From: Flavobacterium psychroterrae
Lineage (GTDB): Bacteria; Bacteroidota; Bacteroidia; Flavobacteriales; Flavobacteriaceae
Assembly (NCBI RefSeq): GCF_018380615.1
Contig: NZ_JAGYVZ010000012.1
Span: 94,790 to 158,789 of the forward strand
DNA length: 64,000 nucleotides
Reading direction: 5' to 3'
A program made the position numbers and the translations under genes. Of this stretch, positions 17,120 to 27,013 are shown in pieces (within the stretch, counting starts at the first letter, position 1; every line of letters starts with the position of its first letter). The notes below the pieces were generated by a model. The model did not search any database. It worked only from the letters and a program-made list of their open reading frames with translations, and was not told the DNA's origin.

Positions 17120-18589
17120 TTAAAGAGTAACTTCCTTAGGGCAATCTGCGTTTATCGCGTTAATTTTCGGATATGTTTTATTGTTGTATATTTTGTATAG
17201 TCCCGAAACAGTTCCTCCAAAAAGGGTATCATTTGTCAGTTTTAATTCAAAAGAAATTTCAAATAAACCTGCGCTGATTTCTTTATAAGTTCCTTCACCT
17301 GAAATCGCGATAATATGACTGTTTTTATTAGTTCCTGCAATGGTAATATCCTGCGGAATCACTAAAACTTTACCACTCGTTTTACTATTTCCTTTGTCAG
17401 GGAAAAATTCTAAAGCCGATGTAATATTGAATCCTGGAGAGCTTGCGCCTGCGGTTGCCTCATTAGTGAACCATCTTTTTAGGTTGAAAGAATTGGTTGT
17501 TGATGTTCCTGTGGCAACGTTAAAACCAATTTTGAATGCATCGTGATAAACATCATCATTTGGGTTTGCCGTTCCTTTGTCGCTGTATAAAATGGCATTT
17601 TCATTGTCTTTTGTTACAACAACCGGAAAAGTAAATGCATTAAACGCCTGCCATGCACAAGTTCCGCTTTTGTCAAACCAGTTTTCACCATAGGTTAAAT
17701 AAAACTGATTTGATAAATCGTAGAATTTAGAAGCCGGATTTGCCTGAACATCTCTTGGTGACTTTATTGGCTTTGCAATCGTTAAGTTAATATTTCCGGT
17801 TGCAATATAGTTGGCAGTTGTAGCAAGGGAAATTTTAGTTTCATAACGAACATCATCAATTTGAATATCTTCAAGAAGTTTAAGATGATAGGTTATAGAA
17901 CTTCTGTTATCGCCGTAATCGTCGTGAGTTAAGGAATATTCAAAACCATTCACGAACTTAAATATAGAGTTTTCATCAATTTCTGAAGGAACAAAACCGT
18001 TAGGGAAATTAACCTTAAAATCAGTTGTTTCGCCAATTTGTCCTTTTATAATAAAATCTTTTACAGGAAAAGTGTATGGCGTAACGACTTCGCCCAGATT
18101 TATCGTAAAAGTATCATTTAGAGCAGTTGCATTTAGATTTCCTATGTGAATATCAGCATCAGATGTATTGTCTAATTTTAAAGTAATGGTTTGTTTGTCT
18201 TTCCATCTTTTATCAAAAGACAAATAAATAGTATCCGTTAATTTATTGCCCTGAAATAGTAATTGTGTTGCAGGTTCTACAGTAAAAGTATCCGGATCGC
18301 CGGAAGTTGTGGTGATAAAATTTGCCTTAACAGCACTTTTTAATGTTGCTGAACTTAATGTAACAGGAACTTTAAGTGTTTTAACTGATTTGTTTTCATA
18401 AGTTGTCAATGGCAAAAAAGTAGTATTCACTGCTGGATATTCAAGCGGAACACCGGCATCAGTTGCAAGGAAATTAAAGCGGATAAAAGGAGTAATGTTT
18501 TGAGAATCCAGCCTGTAATCGTCTTTAGAACAAGATGAATATAAGAGTACAACTATACTCAATACGGATATAATTTTAGTAAGATTCAT
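17120..18589 (-). CDS. Surface lipoprotein in the SusE/SusF position, ligand unknown
   Basis: This 489-residue protein starts with a lipoprotein signal (LYSSC at residues 16 to 20) followed by acidic residues typical of lipoproteins in this phylum. The body is rich in beta-strands with repeated immunoglobulin-like segments (FTVEPATQLLFQGNKLTDTI; SFDKRWKDKQTITLKLDNTS), resembling DUF4843-type proteins. The gene overlaps the SusD gene end by 14 bases. Its place after SusC and SusD suggests that it helps to bind the nutrient at the cell surface. I cannot tell the ligand. Confidence 0.7.
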   Translation of the reverse strand: MNLTKIISVLSIVVLLYSSCSKDDYRLDSQNITPFIRFNFLATDAGVPLEYPAVNTTFLPLTTYENKSVKTLKVPVTLSSATLKSAVKANFITTTSGDPDTFTVEPATQLLFQGNKLTDTIYLSFDKRWKDKQTITLKLDNTSDADIHIGNLNATALNDTFTINLGEVVTPYTFPVKDFIIKGQIGETTDFKVNFPNGFVPSEIDENSIFKFVNGFEYSLTHDDYGDNRSSITYHLKLLEDIQIDDVRYETKISLATTANYIATGNINLTIAKPIKSPRDVQANPASKFYDLSNQFYLTYGENWFDKSGTCAWQAFNAFTFPVVVTKDNENAILYSDKGTANPNDDVYHDAFKIGFNVATGTSTTNSFNLKRWFTNEATAGASSPGFNITSALEFFPDKGNSKTSGKVLVIPQDITIAGTNKNSHIIAISGEGTYKEISAGLFEISFELKLTNDTLFGGTVSGLYKIYNNKTYPKINAINADCPKEVTL

Positions 18590-20057
18590 TTTGTTTTAAG
18601 TTTGAGTTAAGGTTTAAATTGCGAAGTGGTATTGGCAATATGAATTTAGGGGAGGGATATGCTAAACTGCAAAGCAAAGAGATACAGCCATCATTGCGGG
18701 AAACATCTTTTTTGTTGCGGGCAATGTCAAAAAACAAATGTCCTTCAAAACAAAGCTCTTTTCTGCGTTCTAAAAATAATGCATCTGCAATATTGCTATT
18801 ATTTGTTAGTAACGAAGCTTTTGCCCGGGCTCTGATAGTATTAATATCTGTTCTGGCTTGTTCCGGATTATCTAATCCCAGAGCGGCTTCGGCACGAATT
18901 AAATATTGTTCACTTAATCTAAAAGCGACATAACCAGGATTATTCTGGAATTTTTTCGTGAAATTATATTTTAGATCAACAGGCTGTAAATTCACAATTG
19001 TTGGTATCGATTTTTCTAAAAATAATTGCTTTCTGATATCTGTACTTTCATATAGATTTACCAAGTCAAGAGATGCGGCATAACCACCATAACTTGCATC
19101 AGAAATATATCCATAAAATGTAGACATTGAACCGCTTGTAGTTCCTTCATCGCTTTTAGGAATAGAAAATTCTAATAAAATTTCGGAAACCGGAAGATCA
19201 GGCTGTTCCCATTGCGCGATATAATTGTCTGAACTTACTAGACTAATACCTGAGTTTACTATAATATCGTTTGCCGTGTCATATGCATTTTTATAATCTT
19301 TTTTGGCTAAATAAACTCTTGATAATAAGGCTTTGGCACTTGTTTTATTGAAATAAGAATATAAAGGTCCGTCAAGTAAAGCTTTATCAGAATAGAGATT
19401 TATAGCCGTTGTAATATCCTCGACAATAAAAGTATACGTATTTGCAACAGTTTCTCTGGTAGGATAAGTAAGTTTTTCATTTATTGAAGCCTTATTATAA
19501 ACAATCCCAAGATGAGAAGCATCAGCAGAAAAATCATAATTCTGACTGAATAATTCGATTAGTAAAAAGTGTGTATAAGCTCTAATGGTCAAAGCTTCGG
19601 CTTTTATTTGATTTTTCTCAGCAGCTGTTGCATCAGGTAAAGCATCTGTAAATTCTAAAAGCAAATTAGTCTGATTAATTACATCATAACAATTTCCATA
19701 AAATGAAACCAGATCAGAATCATCAGATCGATCGTCAAAGGCATAAATTCCGGTAATATTAGCCGGAATGGTAATTCGGCTTTTAGAAGAACCAGTACTT
19801 AAAGAAGGTGTAAATTTTAAATTTCCTCCCTGTAAATCTGCATAAACAGCAAACGGTTCAGTTCTAACAACAGCTTCAAGTTCGCCATAAAGACCTTTCA
19901 TTGCCTGTAAAATTCCTTGTTTGTTCTTTAATTGTTCTGTTATCGAAGTTTGTGTTCCGGGTTCCTGTTCTAAAAAGTCACTACAACTTTGGAACAAAAA
20001 AAGAAATCCCAGAACCAAAGTAAATTTGAAACTTATGATACGTTTAAAATTTTTCAT
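18576..20057 (-). CDS. SusD/RagB-family nutrient-binding lipoprotein
   Basis: This 493-residue protein has a lipobox (LFQSC) followed by SDFLEQEP, the common SusD start. The helical TPR core includes NQIKAEALTIRAYTHFLLIE and YLIRAEAALGLDNPEQARTD. The end, LCFEGHLFFDIARNKK and ILPIPLRNLNLN, is the diagnostic SusD tail (FEGH.FFD, LPIP). SusD forms a lid on the SusC barrel and captures the ligand outside the cell. The start lies two bases after the stop of susC, so the two form one complex from one mRNA. Confidence 0.95.
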   Translation of the reverse strand: MKNFKRIISFKFTLVLGFLFLFQSCSDFLEQEPGTQTSITEQLKNKQGILQAMKGLYGELEAVVRTEPFAVYADLQGGNLKFTPSLSTGSSKSRITIPANITGIYAFDDRSDDSDLVSFYGNCYDVINQTNLLLEFTDALPDATAAEKNQIKAEALTIRAYTHFLLIELFSQNYDFSADASHLGIVYNKASINEKLTYPTRETVANTYTFIVEDITTAINLYSDKALLDGPLYSYFNKTSAKALLSRVYLAKKDYKNAYDTANDIIVNSGISLVSSDNYIAQWEQPDLPVSEILLEFSIPKSDEGTTSGSMSTFYGYISDASYGGYAASLDLVNLYESTDIRKQLFLEKSIPTIVNLQPVDLKYNFTKKFQNNPGYVAFRLSEQYLIRAEAALGLDNPEQARTDINTIRARAKASLLTNNSNIADALFLERRKELCFEGHLFFDIARNKKDVSRNDGCISLLCSLAYPSPKFILPIPLRNLNLNSNLKQNESY

Positions 20058-20059
20058 TT

Positions 20060-23000
20060 TTAAAAATTTGTATTAATTCCGCATGAAATTGTTCTGGCTT
20101 GCGGATAGTTAAAGCTTAATTCTCTAATTCCGTTCATTCCTGACGGACTCTTTTCTTTATACCAGTAAAAGACATTCGAAACATCGGCAAAAATGACTAA
20201 ACGATTCAGGAAAGTATTTTTAATTGGGACATTATAACTCAAATTGATATTGCTAATTTTAAGATAGGTTGCATCATAAACATATTTACTTAAATTAGGT
20301 AAAAGCGTATTTCTGCTCGGAGCCGGCTGTGAAACAATATCGCCTTGATTTCTCCAATAATCATAAGCATTTACAGACATGTTTCTGTTTGAAAGATTAC
20401 TGTATTTTGAAATAATCTCATCTGATATTAATTTATCACCGCCCAATTGAAAGGCGCCATTAACGGATAAAGTGATACTTTTATATGAAAAACTGTTGCT
20501 GAAACCTCCAAAAGCCTTAGGTTGTAAATCCCCGATAGGTTCCCAGTCCGTTTCATTAAATAGGCTTTTATAAGTAGGAGCGTCATAGATTTGCCCGTTT
20601 TTTCTAATTAAATCACGTCCCGTTGCAGGATCAACACCAGCCCATTGAACGCCCCAGATTGTGGTTGTACTGTAACCAACTTTTTGTGCAAGAGCAATAT
20701 TAGCTATAGAATAATCACTTCCTAAACCTACTAAATCAGTTACCTTATTATCAACAGTTGAGATGTTGAAAGATGATGTCCATTTGAATTTTCCTTTCTG
20801 GAACCATTTAATTCTCGTAGTCAATTCAAAACCTTTGTTGTACATACTTGCTGCATTAAGCTGCATTGTTCCGTAACCCGTTTCTGTAGGGATTTCGCGG
20901 CTTGCGATCAAATCGTTTAAATCATCATAATAATATTCTAATGATAATTCGACAGCATTAAAAATATTAAAATCGATTCCGGCATTGAATTTTTTATTTT
21001 TCTCCCAGCTTAAATTTCCGTTAGGCGCAGCACTTGGCGTTGCATATGATCCGCCATTATAGCCGTTTTGAAGCACATTATATAATCCTTTTGAACGGTA
21101 CGAACCAATTCTGGAATTTCCGGTTGAACCGTAACTTGCTTTTAGTTTCAGGAAATCAATCCACGACGAGTTATTCAGAAAACTTTCATTAGTGATAATC
21201 CATGCTAAACCTGCACCGCTGTTTATAGCCACGTTCGTATCATCTCCAAAAACCGAACTTTCGTCACGCCTTATATTTCCAAGGAAATAGTATCTTTTTT
21301 TATAATTATAATTAAGTTGTCCAAAGAAAGAAACACGTGAATTGTAATTAATATCACTCTTAAAAAGCTGCTTTGCATAAGTTTCATCAGCAGTTGTATT
21401 GACATTATCATCCTGAATGGCATCTTCAATATTATTGAGAATATTAGGGTTTGTAAATCCGGTTGCAGTGGCAGAATTAAAATTTGTCTTTTCTTCAGAA
21501 AGTTCAAATCCTAGAACACCGTCAATCGTATTATTTTTATTGATTTCCTTGTTGAATAACATTTGTCCCTGCCAGTTCCATTTAGTCGAATTTCGTTTAT
21601 TGAATAATCTTCTTCCCCAGTTAGGATAATTAATGCCGTCTAACAGGAAAGTACCATTGACTTGCCCGCTTTCATTTTCACCGGAAAAATAGCGATCCTG
21701 TACTTTATCCAGATAATCCAAACCAAATAAAGTAGCCAACCTGATGTTTTTATTAAGATCATAACCAACATTCAAACTTCCTAAAATAGCTTTAGATTCG
21801 GTTTCATTTTTATTTTGTTCGATAGCCGCTAACGGATTTCCTCCCGTTGAACCCGTTAATCCTAATTTAGAATAAGTTCCGTCTGCGTTATAAGGTGAAA
21901 TTGTTCGTAAATAAGCAAAATCATAGTAAATATTTGGTGCATCTTTTTTTACATAACTGGGATTAAAAGACAAGTTAATATCCCATTTTGATTGTTTGTA
22001 CCCAATGTTTATTCCACCATTTAATTGTTTTGTAGTATTGCCCAATTGCGGTTCATCAATATTTAAATACGTGATATTAGTGCGATAGGTAATTTTTGAA
22101 GTTCCGCCAGAAACACTAAAATTATACTTATTATAAATCCCCGAATTATTTAAAAGATCAAACCAGTCAGTATCAACTCCGTTATAAGGAACTGGAACAT
22201 AATTAGGTGTTTGACTGGCGTTAAAAGCATTATTTACATCATTATATTGCTTTCCGTTAAGGTATTTAATTTGATTTATTGCCGTTGAAACCCCAAGCTG
22301 GTTAGAGAATTGAAACTGTGCTTTTCCTTTTTTTCCTTTTTTGGTAGTAATCAAAATTACCCCGTTTGCACCGTCGGCTCCATAAATACCAACCGCCGCC
22401 GCATCTTTAAGAACCGTAAAAGTTTCAATATTGTCTGGCGAAATAAAAGCAAGAGGATTTGATAAATTTTCTCCAAGACCGCCGGCTGCGTCAAAAGAAG
22501 CACTATCAATCCCTTTTTGTTCGTTCATAATCACGCCATCAACTATAATTAATGGCTGAGTCGAAGTTCCAAGAAGACTTCCGGTTAGTGGTTTTAAACT
22601 TCCCTGACCACGAATATTGATTTTAACGGGAGTTCCAATTCCCGAAGTATTTTCGATTAAAACACCTGCAACTTGCCCTTCCAGCATTTTATCAATACTT
22701 TCGGAGGCTTGCTGAACAGGAATATCCTTAGCATTTATAGTTGAAATACTCCCAACAATTTCCTCTTTCAGTTTTTTAGTTCCGTAAGATGAGGTAATTA
22801 CAACCTGATTCAGTTCATCTGTAAATTCTTCGAGATAAACCGAAAATTCTTTTTTATTATCTGTTTTTGTATTTTGAGAAATCATCCCTAAAAATCCAAC
22901 TTCAAGCACTATATTATTGATATTATTTCCTTTTAACTGATACACAAATTTTCCGTTAAAATCAGTTATGGCGCCCATTCCGGTTCCTTTTATACGAATT

Positions 23001-23413
23001 GTTGCTCCGGCAAGCGGAAGTTTATCTTTAGCATTATAAACCGTTCCGCTAATGAATCTTTCTTTTTCATCAGAAGTTGAAGTAACTGTTGGAGCAGGAG
23101 CAGAGTTCGTTAATAAAACCTGCTTTTTTTGTATGTAAAACGAAATATTTTTCCCCGAAAATAATTGTGTTAAAGTAGTTTCTAAAGTCGCATTTTGAAC
23201 ATTTAAATCTGCCAGTTGACCGGCATCAATTTTTCGTGCATTATAAATGATCCTAAAATCAGTTTGTTCTTCAATTGATTTAATAATCAAACTAATAGGT
23301 TTGTTTTTTAGCTGTAATGTGATTAATTTATTTTGAGAAAAACCTTTAAAACAAGATATGAACAGGGCTAGGAAAAACAGTATTTTCCTTAAATTGGGTA
23401 TCGTAAAAGTCAT
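20060..23413 (-). CDS. SusC/RagA TonB-dependent transporter with N-terminal STN signalling domain
   Basis: This 1117-residue outer-membrane transporter has, in order: signal peptide, STN domain (residues about 30 to 100, LQLKNKPISLIIKSIEEQTD), a carboxypeptidase-regulatory-like domain (about 118 to 200), a plug (LNQVVITSSYGTKKLKEE through GADGANGVILITTKKG) and a 22-strand barrel. The STN domain is the part that contacts FecR-type anti-sigma proteins, and the upstream gene encodes one, so import here is very likely coupled to sigma activation. The FecR stop is 10 bases upstream. Substrate is unknown; without neighbouring glycosidases, a glycan is not favoured. Confidence 0.95.
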   Translation of the reverse strand: MTFTIPNLRKILFFLALFISCFKGFSQNKLITLQLKNKPISLIIKSIEEQTDFRIIYNARKIDAGQLADLNVQNATLETTLTQLFSGKNISFYIQKKQVLLTNSAPAPTVTSTSDEKERFISGTVYNAKDKLPLAGATIRIKGTGMGAITDFNGKFVYQLKGNNINNIVLEVGFLGMISQNTKTDNKKEFSVYLEEFTDELNQVVITSSYGTKKLKEEIVGSISTINAKDIPVQQASESIDKMLEGQVAGVLIENTSGIGTPVKINIRGQGSLKPLTGSLLGTSTQPLIIVDGVIMNEQKGIDSASFDAAGGLGENLSNPLAFISPDNIETFTVLKDAAAVGIYGADGANGVILITTKKGKKGKAQFQFSNQLGVSTAINQIKYLNGKQYNDVNNAFNASQTPNYVPVPYNGVDTDWFDLLNNSGIYNKYNFSVSGGTSKITYRTNITYLNIDEPQLGNTTKQLNGGINIGYKQSKWDINLSFNPSYVKKDAPNIYYDFAYLRTISPYNADGTYSKLGLTGSTGGNPLAAIEQNKNETESKAILGSLNVGYDLNKNIRLATLFGLDYLDKVQDRYFSGENESGQVNGTFLLDGINYPNWGRRLFNKRNSTKWNWQGQMLFNKEINKNNTIDGVLGFELSEEKTNFNSATATGFTNPNILNNIEDAIQDDNVNTTADETYAKQLFKSDINYNSRVSFFGQLNYNYKKRYYFLGNIRRDESSVFGDDTNVAINSGAGLAWIITNESFLNNSSWIDFLKLKASYGSTGNSRIGSYRSKGLYNVLQNGYNGGSYATPSAAPNGNLSWEKNKKFNAGIDFNIFNAVELSLEYYYDDLNDLIASREIPTETGYGTMQLNAASMYNKGFELTTRIKWFQKGKFKWTSSFNISTVDNKVTDLVGLGSDYSIANIALAQKVGYSTTTIWGVQWAGVDPATGRDLIRKNGQIYDAPTYKSLFNETDWEPIGDLQPKAFGGFSNSFSYKSITLSVNGAFQLGGDKLISDEIISKYSNLSNRNMSVNAYDYWRNQGDIVSQPAPSRNTLLPNLSKYVYDATYLKISNINLSYNVPIKNTFLNRLVIFADVSNVFYWYKEKSPSGMNGIRELSFNYPQARTISCGINTNF

Positions 23414-23423
23414 GTTTGTTTAG

Positions 23424-24527
23424 TTATGGAAGATTGGTAATGGTTATGGTATTTTCTTTAATCGAATAATTAAACGGCGTATCACGTTTTAGAAGTTCTA
23501 AAATGTTTTCGACACTTGATTCGCTAATTTTAATAGTACCGGTGAAATTCTGTCTGGCCAAAACAGCATTTTCATTGATAATTTCAACATCATAAGTACG
23601 CTGGATAATTTTAGCGATAGTAGAAAATGGGGTATCTTTAAAAGCAAGTTCGCCTTTTGTCCATGCCGAAAAGAAAGCAGGATCAACTTCTTTTGTTGTA
23701 ATTTTTTTAGAATTATTTTGCCAGGTTGCCATTTGGTTTGGTTTCAGCAAAACGGCATTTAATTTGTTTTCAACTTCATACATTTCAATGCTTCCTTCGA
23801 CTAAAGTACCGTTAACAGTTGGGTTTTCAGGATAAGCACTTACGTTGAATTTGGTTCCAAGAACTTCAATATCAACCTGATTGGCGTTTACAATAAATGG
23901 ATGTTCTTTGTCTTTTGTTACTTCAAAAAAAGCTTCACCGGTCAAATAGACATTTCTTTTTGAGTTGATGCCAAATTGTTCCGGATATTTTAAAGTGGTT
24001 CCTGAATTTAAACTCACAACCGTTCCGTCTGAAAGCGTAAGTTTAAATTTTTTGCCGTAAGGAACTTTAAGTGTATTGTAAACCACTTCCTGATCCTGAA
24101 CTTTTCCGAAATAAATAATTTGGTTTGGAAATTTCTTTGCGATCAAATCACCGTTGCTATTTTTTATCTGAGTATGATTGTTCTTTGTAATAAATTCTGA
24201 ACGTCCATTTGCCAATTCCAGAACAATTTCTTTTGATGATTTTGCTTTCTGACTAAAATCAAAAGCCAATTTTCCTAATCCAAATACAACCAAAATTACA
24301 GCAGCATATTTCAAATAATGAAATACTTTATTTTTTGGCTGAATAGAAATTACAGGAACAGAATTGTTTGAAAGATCTTCAGAAAGACCGGAAATTGCCC
24401 AGGTTTTCTTTAAAGATATAAAGTGCTTTTTATTTTCTTCTGATGCATCAATCCATTCAAAAAGAGTTTGAACTTCTTGTTCTGAAGCTTCATTAGAAAA
24501 GTATTTATAGATAATTTCGGTAATCAT
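23424..24527 (-). CDS. FecR-family anti-sigma factor
   Basis: This 367-residue inner-membrane regulator has a cytoplasmic N-terminal part (residues 1 to about 70), one membrane helix (YAAVILVVFGLGKLAF, about 74 to 89), a periplasmic FecR domain (YGKKFKLTLSDGTVVSLNSG; GEAFFEVTKDKEHPFIV) and a C-terminal DUF4974-type domain (FKDTPFSTIAKIIQRTYDV). It would hold the ECF sigma encoded just upstream and release it when the STN domain of the SusC protein signals. It lies 67 bases after the sigma gene and 10 bases before susC. Confidence 0.94.
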   Translation of the reverse strand: MITEIIYKYFSNEASEQEVQTLFEWIDASEENKKHFISLKKTWAISGLSEDLSNNSVPVISIQPKNKVFHYLKYAAVILVVFGLGKLAFDFSQKAKSSKEIVLELANGRSEFITKNNHTQIKNSNGDLIAKKFPNQIIYFGKVQDQEVVYNTLKVPYGKKFKLTLSDGTVVSLNSGTTLKYPEQFGINSKRNVYLTGEAFFEVTKDKEHPFIVNANQVDIEVLGTKFNVSAYPENPTVNGTLVEGSIEMYEVENKLNAVLLKPNQMATWQNNSKKITTKEVDPAFFSAWTKGELAFKDTPFSTIAKIIQRTYDVEIINENAVLARQNFTGTIKISESSVENILELLKRDTPFNYSIKENTITITNLP

Positions 24528-24594
24528 ATTTTGGTTTTTAAACTTCCGGTTATAGTAAGTACACTTCAGAAATAAAATACCCTACCTTTTATTT

Positions 24595-25194
24595 TTAATT
24601 ATTACAAATAAGAATAAAAATCAAGAACATATAATCGGATAATTTGGTTTTTAAAATCTTCAAAGCCTTTGTCATGTGGGCTTCGACAGCTTTTAAGGAA
24701 ACTTGCATTTCTTCGGCGATTTCTGCGTTTTTTTTATCCTCGAAGCGTTTTTTGATAAAAACTTCTCTGGTTTTGGGAGGTAATTCGCTAATGGACTCCT
24801 TGATTAAACGCTCTAATTCGGTTAATTCTAAAGTGTCAAATTGCACCGAGTTCAGGATTTCGATATCCAGTTCTCTTTCTTTTTTGTTTAAAATGTCGCT
24901 TTTAAATTTATCCTTAACCTTATTGTGTCGGATCATATTCAGGCATTTTGATTTGGCATAAGTATACAAAAAAGATTGAATTCCGTTTATTGATTCAATA
25001 TTTTTCCGGTTTTGCCACAGATGTAGAAAAGCTTCCTGAGCAAGATTTTCGGCTTCATCCTTATCATAAATAAACTGAATGCTGAAAGAAGTAATTCTGC
25101 GAAAGTATTTGTCGTAAAAATAAGTGAAAGCAGTTTCGTCTCCTTCTTTGAAAGATTCAAAAAGATTTGATTCGAAACTGGTATTGTTATTCAT
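24595..25194 (-). CDS. ECF sigma-70 factor controlling the SusCD operon
   Basis: Start at the ATG at 25194 gives 199 residues; a longer in-frame start reads through promoter-like sequence. Region 2 (DEAENLAQEAFLHLWQNR) and region 4 (LPPKTREVFIKKRFEDKKNAEIAEEM then a helix-turn-helix VSLKAVEAHMTKALK) are both present. The arrangement sigma, FecR, SusC with STN, SusD is the standard cell-surface signalling unit of Bacteroidota. The C-terminal MFLIFILICNN is unusually hydrophobic for a soluble sigma factor. Confidence 0.93.
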   Translation of the reverse strand: MNNNTSFESNLFESFKEGDETAFTYFYDKYFRRITSFSIQFIYDKDEAENLAQEAFLHLWQNRKNIESINGIQSFLYTYAKSKCLNMIRHNKVKDKFKSDILNKKERELDIEILNSVQFDTLELTELERLIKESISELPPKTREVFIKKRFEDKKNAEIAEEMQVSLKAVEAHMTKALKILKTKLSDYMFLIFILICNN

Positions 25195-25265
25195 TAAACG
25201 AAATTTACTTAGAAAGTGGCAATCGGGTAAATGTATAAAACTACCGGAATTTGCCATGAAAGCGG

Positions 25266-25273
25266 CAAATATA
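25266..25273 (-). promoter_or_regulatory. -7 element TATATTTG upstream of the ECF sigma gene
   Basis: On the - strand TATATTTG lies 71 bases before the ATG at 25194. No clear -33 TTTG is seen at the usual distance. Confidence 0.5.
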
Positions 25274-25344
25274 AAAGTTTATTTATATTAATTCTAAATA
25301 AAATAAAATTATTCAATGTTTGAAAAAATATTAGTCAGAATAAG

Positions 25345-25655
25345 AAGAATTTTTACCGCAAAGTCCACAAAGATTTTAATATTAAAGATTTTATAAAAAC
25401 ACAAAGTTCACAAAGCTTTGTCTAAAAACTTTGCGAACTCTTTGCGCTTAATAATGTATTACTTATTTAACCGCAGAGTTCCCAAAGATTTTAATATTAA
25501 GGATTTTATAAAAACACAAAGTTCACAAAGCTTTGTGTAAAGCTTGTGAATATTGCGTCAACCTTTGTGAACTCTGTGGTAAAAAATTACCGCAAAGCTT
25601 TGACTAAAAACTTTGTGAACTCTGCGTAAACCTTTGTGAACTCTTCGGTAAAAAT
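25345..25655. repeat. Tandem CTTTGCG/ACCGCAAAG intergenic repeats
   Basis: Two long units are visible: the first from about 25354 (ACCGCAAAGTCCACAAAG) and the second from about 25471 (ACCGCAGAGTTCCCAAAG). Each continues with ATTTTATAAAAACACAAAG and GTTCACAAAGCTTTGT. Further partial copies follow to 25655. The space between the sigma gene and the ABC permease holds no visible gene. Confidence 0.85.
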
Positions 25656-25662
25656 TTTTCGG

Positions 25663-27012
25663 TTAAGAAAAAACTTTACGCTTAAAATTTCTCCATCCAA
25701 AACAAATCAAAACTAAATTGAAAAGTAATAATGGTAAAAATGCTTTCAGTAAACTAATTTCTGAAGAATCACTAAAAGTTTCCACTTTAAATTTCGACCA
25801 GTTTTCTTTACTAACTTCTGCATTATCGAATATTTTCGGATAGAAATACAAACGCATTTTTTCGTGGAAAAGCTTGGTTTCTTTCAAAAATAAAAGCTGG
25901 TTTCCTAAGTCTGATTTGGCGATTTCATTCAGTTGAATCTGCGTGTGCAAAGTCGGAATAAATTGCGCGATTAATTGACTTGCATTATTACGCTGTTGCA
26001 ATTTATTTTCTAATTCCTGAGATTGTTTCGATGAATCATCATCTCCTGCTTGTTGCATGGCGTAATACCAAAGCCAGTTGAACTCGCCTTCAGGCAAAGG
26101 ATATTTCTTAAACTGCGGATAATGATTGTAGAATTTATCCATCGTGATTTTTTTATCCATATCCCATTTTTCATGATAGGCATTTCGTTGTTTTACGGTT
26201 AATTCCAAAGCTTCAGGAATTGGATATTTATTGACTACATACGTATTGATTATCGCTGGCAAAATAATAATCAGAAACAACCAGATTGTCAATAAAATAA
26301 CGGCGTTGAAGTTTGAATTTTTTTGTAATGAAACAATAAAAAAGCTTATTGAAAACCAAAATAAAATATACAAAACACTTAATCCGTAAAATGTTAAAAG
26401 TGAAGTATCAAATGGAATATTCAAAAACAAAACTGCCACAAAAAGTACAATTGTAAGCAAGAGAATTAGGCTTAGAATCCTGATATAAAACAATTTCAGA
26501 ATGTATAAGAACGTATTTTCGGTTTGAGTGGCAACAATTTTCCAGGTGCCGCTTTCTTTTTCTTCCGAAACCAAATTATACGAAAAAGCGATAATTAAAA
26601 GCGGAAAAAGATAAATGAGCACAAAACTAAAGTCAATATTTCCGGATAAAAGATTATTAGGGTTATTGAGTTCGGCATCGTATTTCTGAGCTTCTAAACC
26701 TCGAATCGTAACACTTTGTATCGACGGATTTACATCGCGCTGACCAATTGCCAAACTGTTTATTGGCAACGTTTTATTCACTAATGAAAACTTAATGTAG
26801 TAGAGGAGAAGCCCAATTTCGTCTTTATGGAAAGCGGCATTTCTTGCAATATGTTCTTTTTGATATACAGCGGCTTCGGTAATAGTATTGTGTTGTTTCT
26901 GTTGGAATTGCTGACCAATCAAAAGACTTATGAATCCGATAATCAACAGAAATATCAATCCAATTTTTGTGCCTTTTGATCGTATGAAATTTTTAAAAAG
27001 TAATGCTAACAT
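25663..27012 (-). CDS. ABC-2 type permease with DUF3526 region (second of two)
   Basis: Start at the ATG at 27012 gives 449 residues and sits one base after the stop of the preceding permease. The first helix (GLIFLLIIGFISLLIG) is followed by a large periplasmic part (residues about 50 to 130), five further hydrophobic helices in the middle (FVLIYLFPLLIIAFSYNLV; ILLTIVLFVAVLFLN), a second extracytoplasmic part and a last helix near the end. This split pattern matches DUF3526-containing ABC permeases. With its partner and the ATPase upstream it would make an exporter or a periplasm-facing machine; the substrate is unknown. Confidence 0.82.
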   Translation of the reverse strand: MLALLFKNFIRSKGTKIGLIFLLIIGFISLLIGQQFQQKQHNTITEAAVYQKEHIARNAAFHKDEIGLLLYYIKFSLVNKTLPINSLAIGQRDVNPSIQSVTIRGLEAQKYDAELNNPNNLLSGNIDFSFVLIYLFPLLIIAFSYNLVSEEKESGTWKIVATQTENTFLYILKLFYIRILSLILLLTIVLFVAVLFLNIPFDTSLLTFYGLSVLYILFWFSISFFIVSLQKNSNFNAVILLTIWLFLIIILPAIINTYVVNKYPIPEALELTVKQRNAYHEKWDMDKKITMDKFYNHYPQFKKYPLPEGEFNWLWYYAMQQAGDDDSSKQSQELENKLQQRNNASQLIAQFIPTLHTQIQLNEIAKSDLGNQLLFLKETKLFHEKMRLYFYPKIFDNAEVSKENWSKFKVETFSDSSEISLLKAFLPLLLFNLVLICFGWRNFKRKVFS

Positions 27013-27013
27013 A

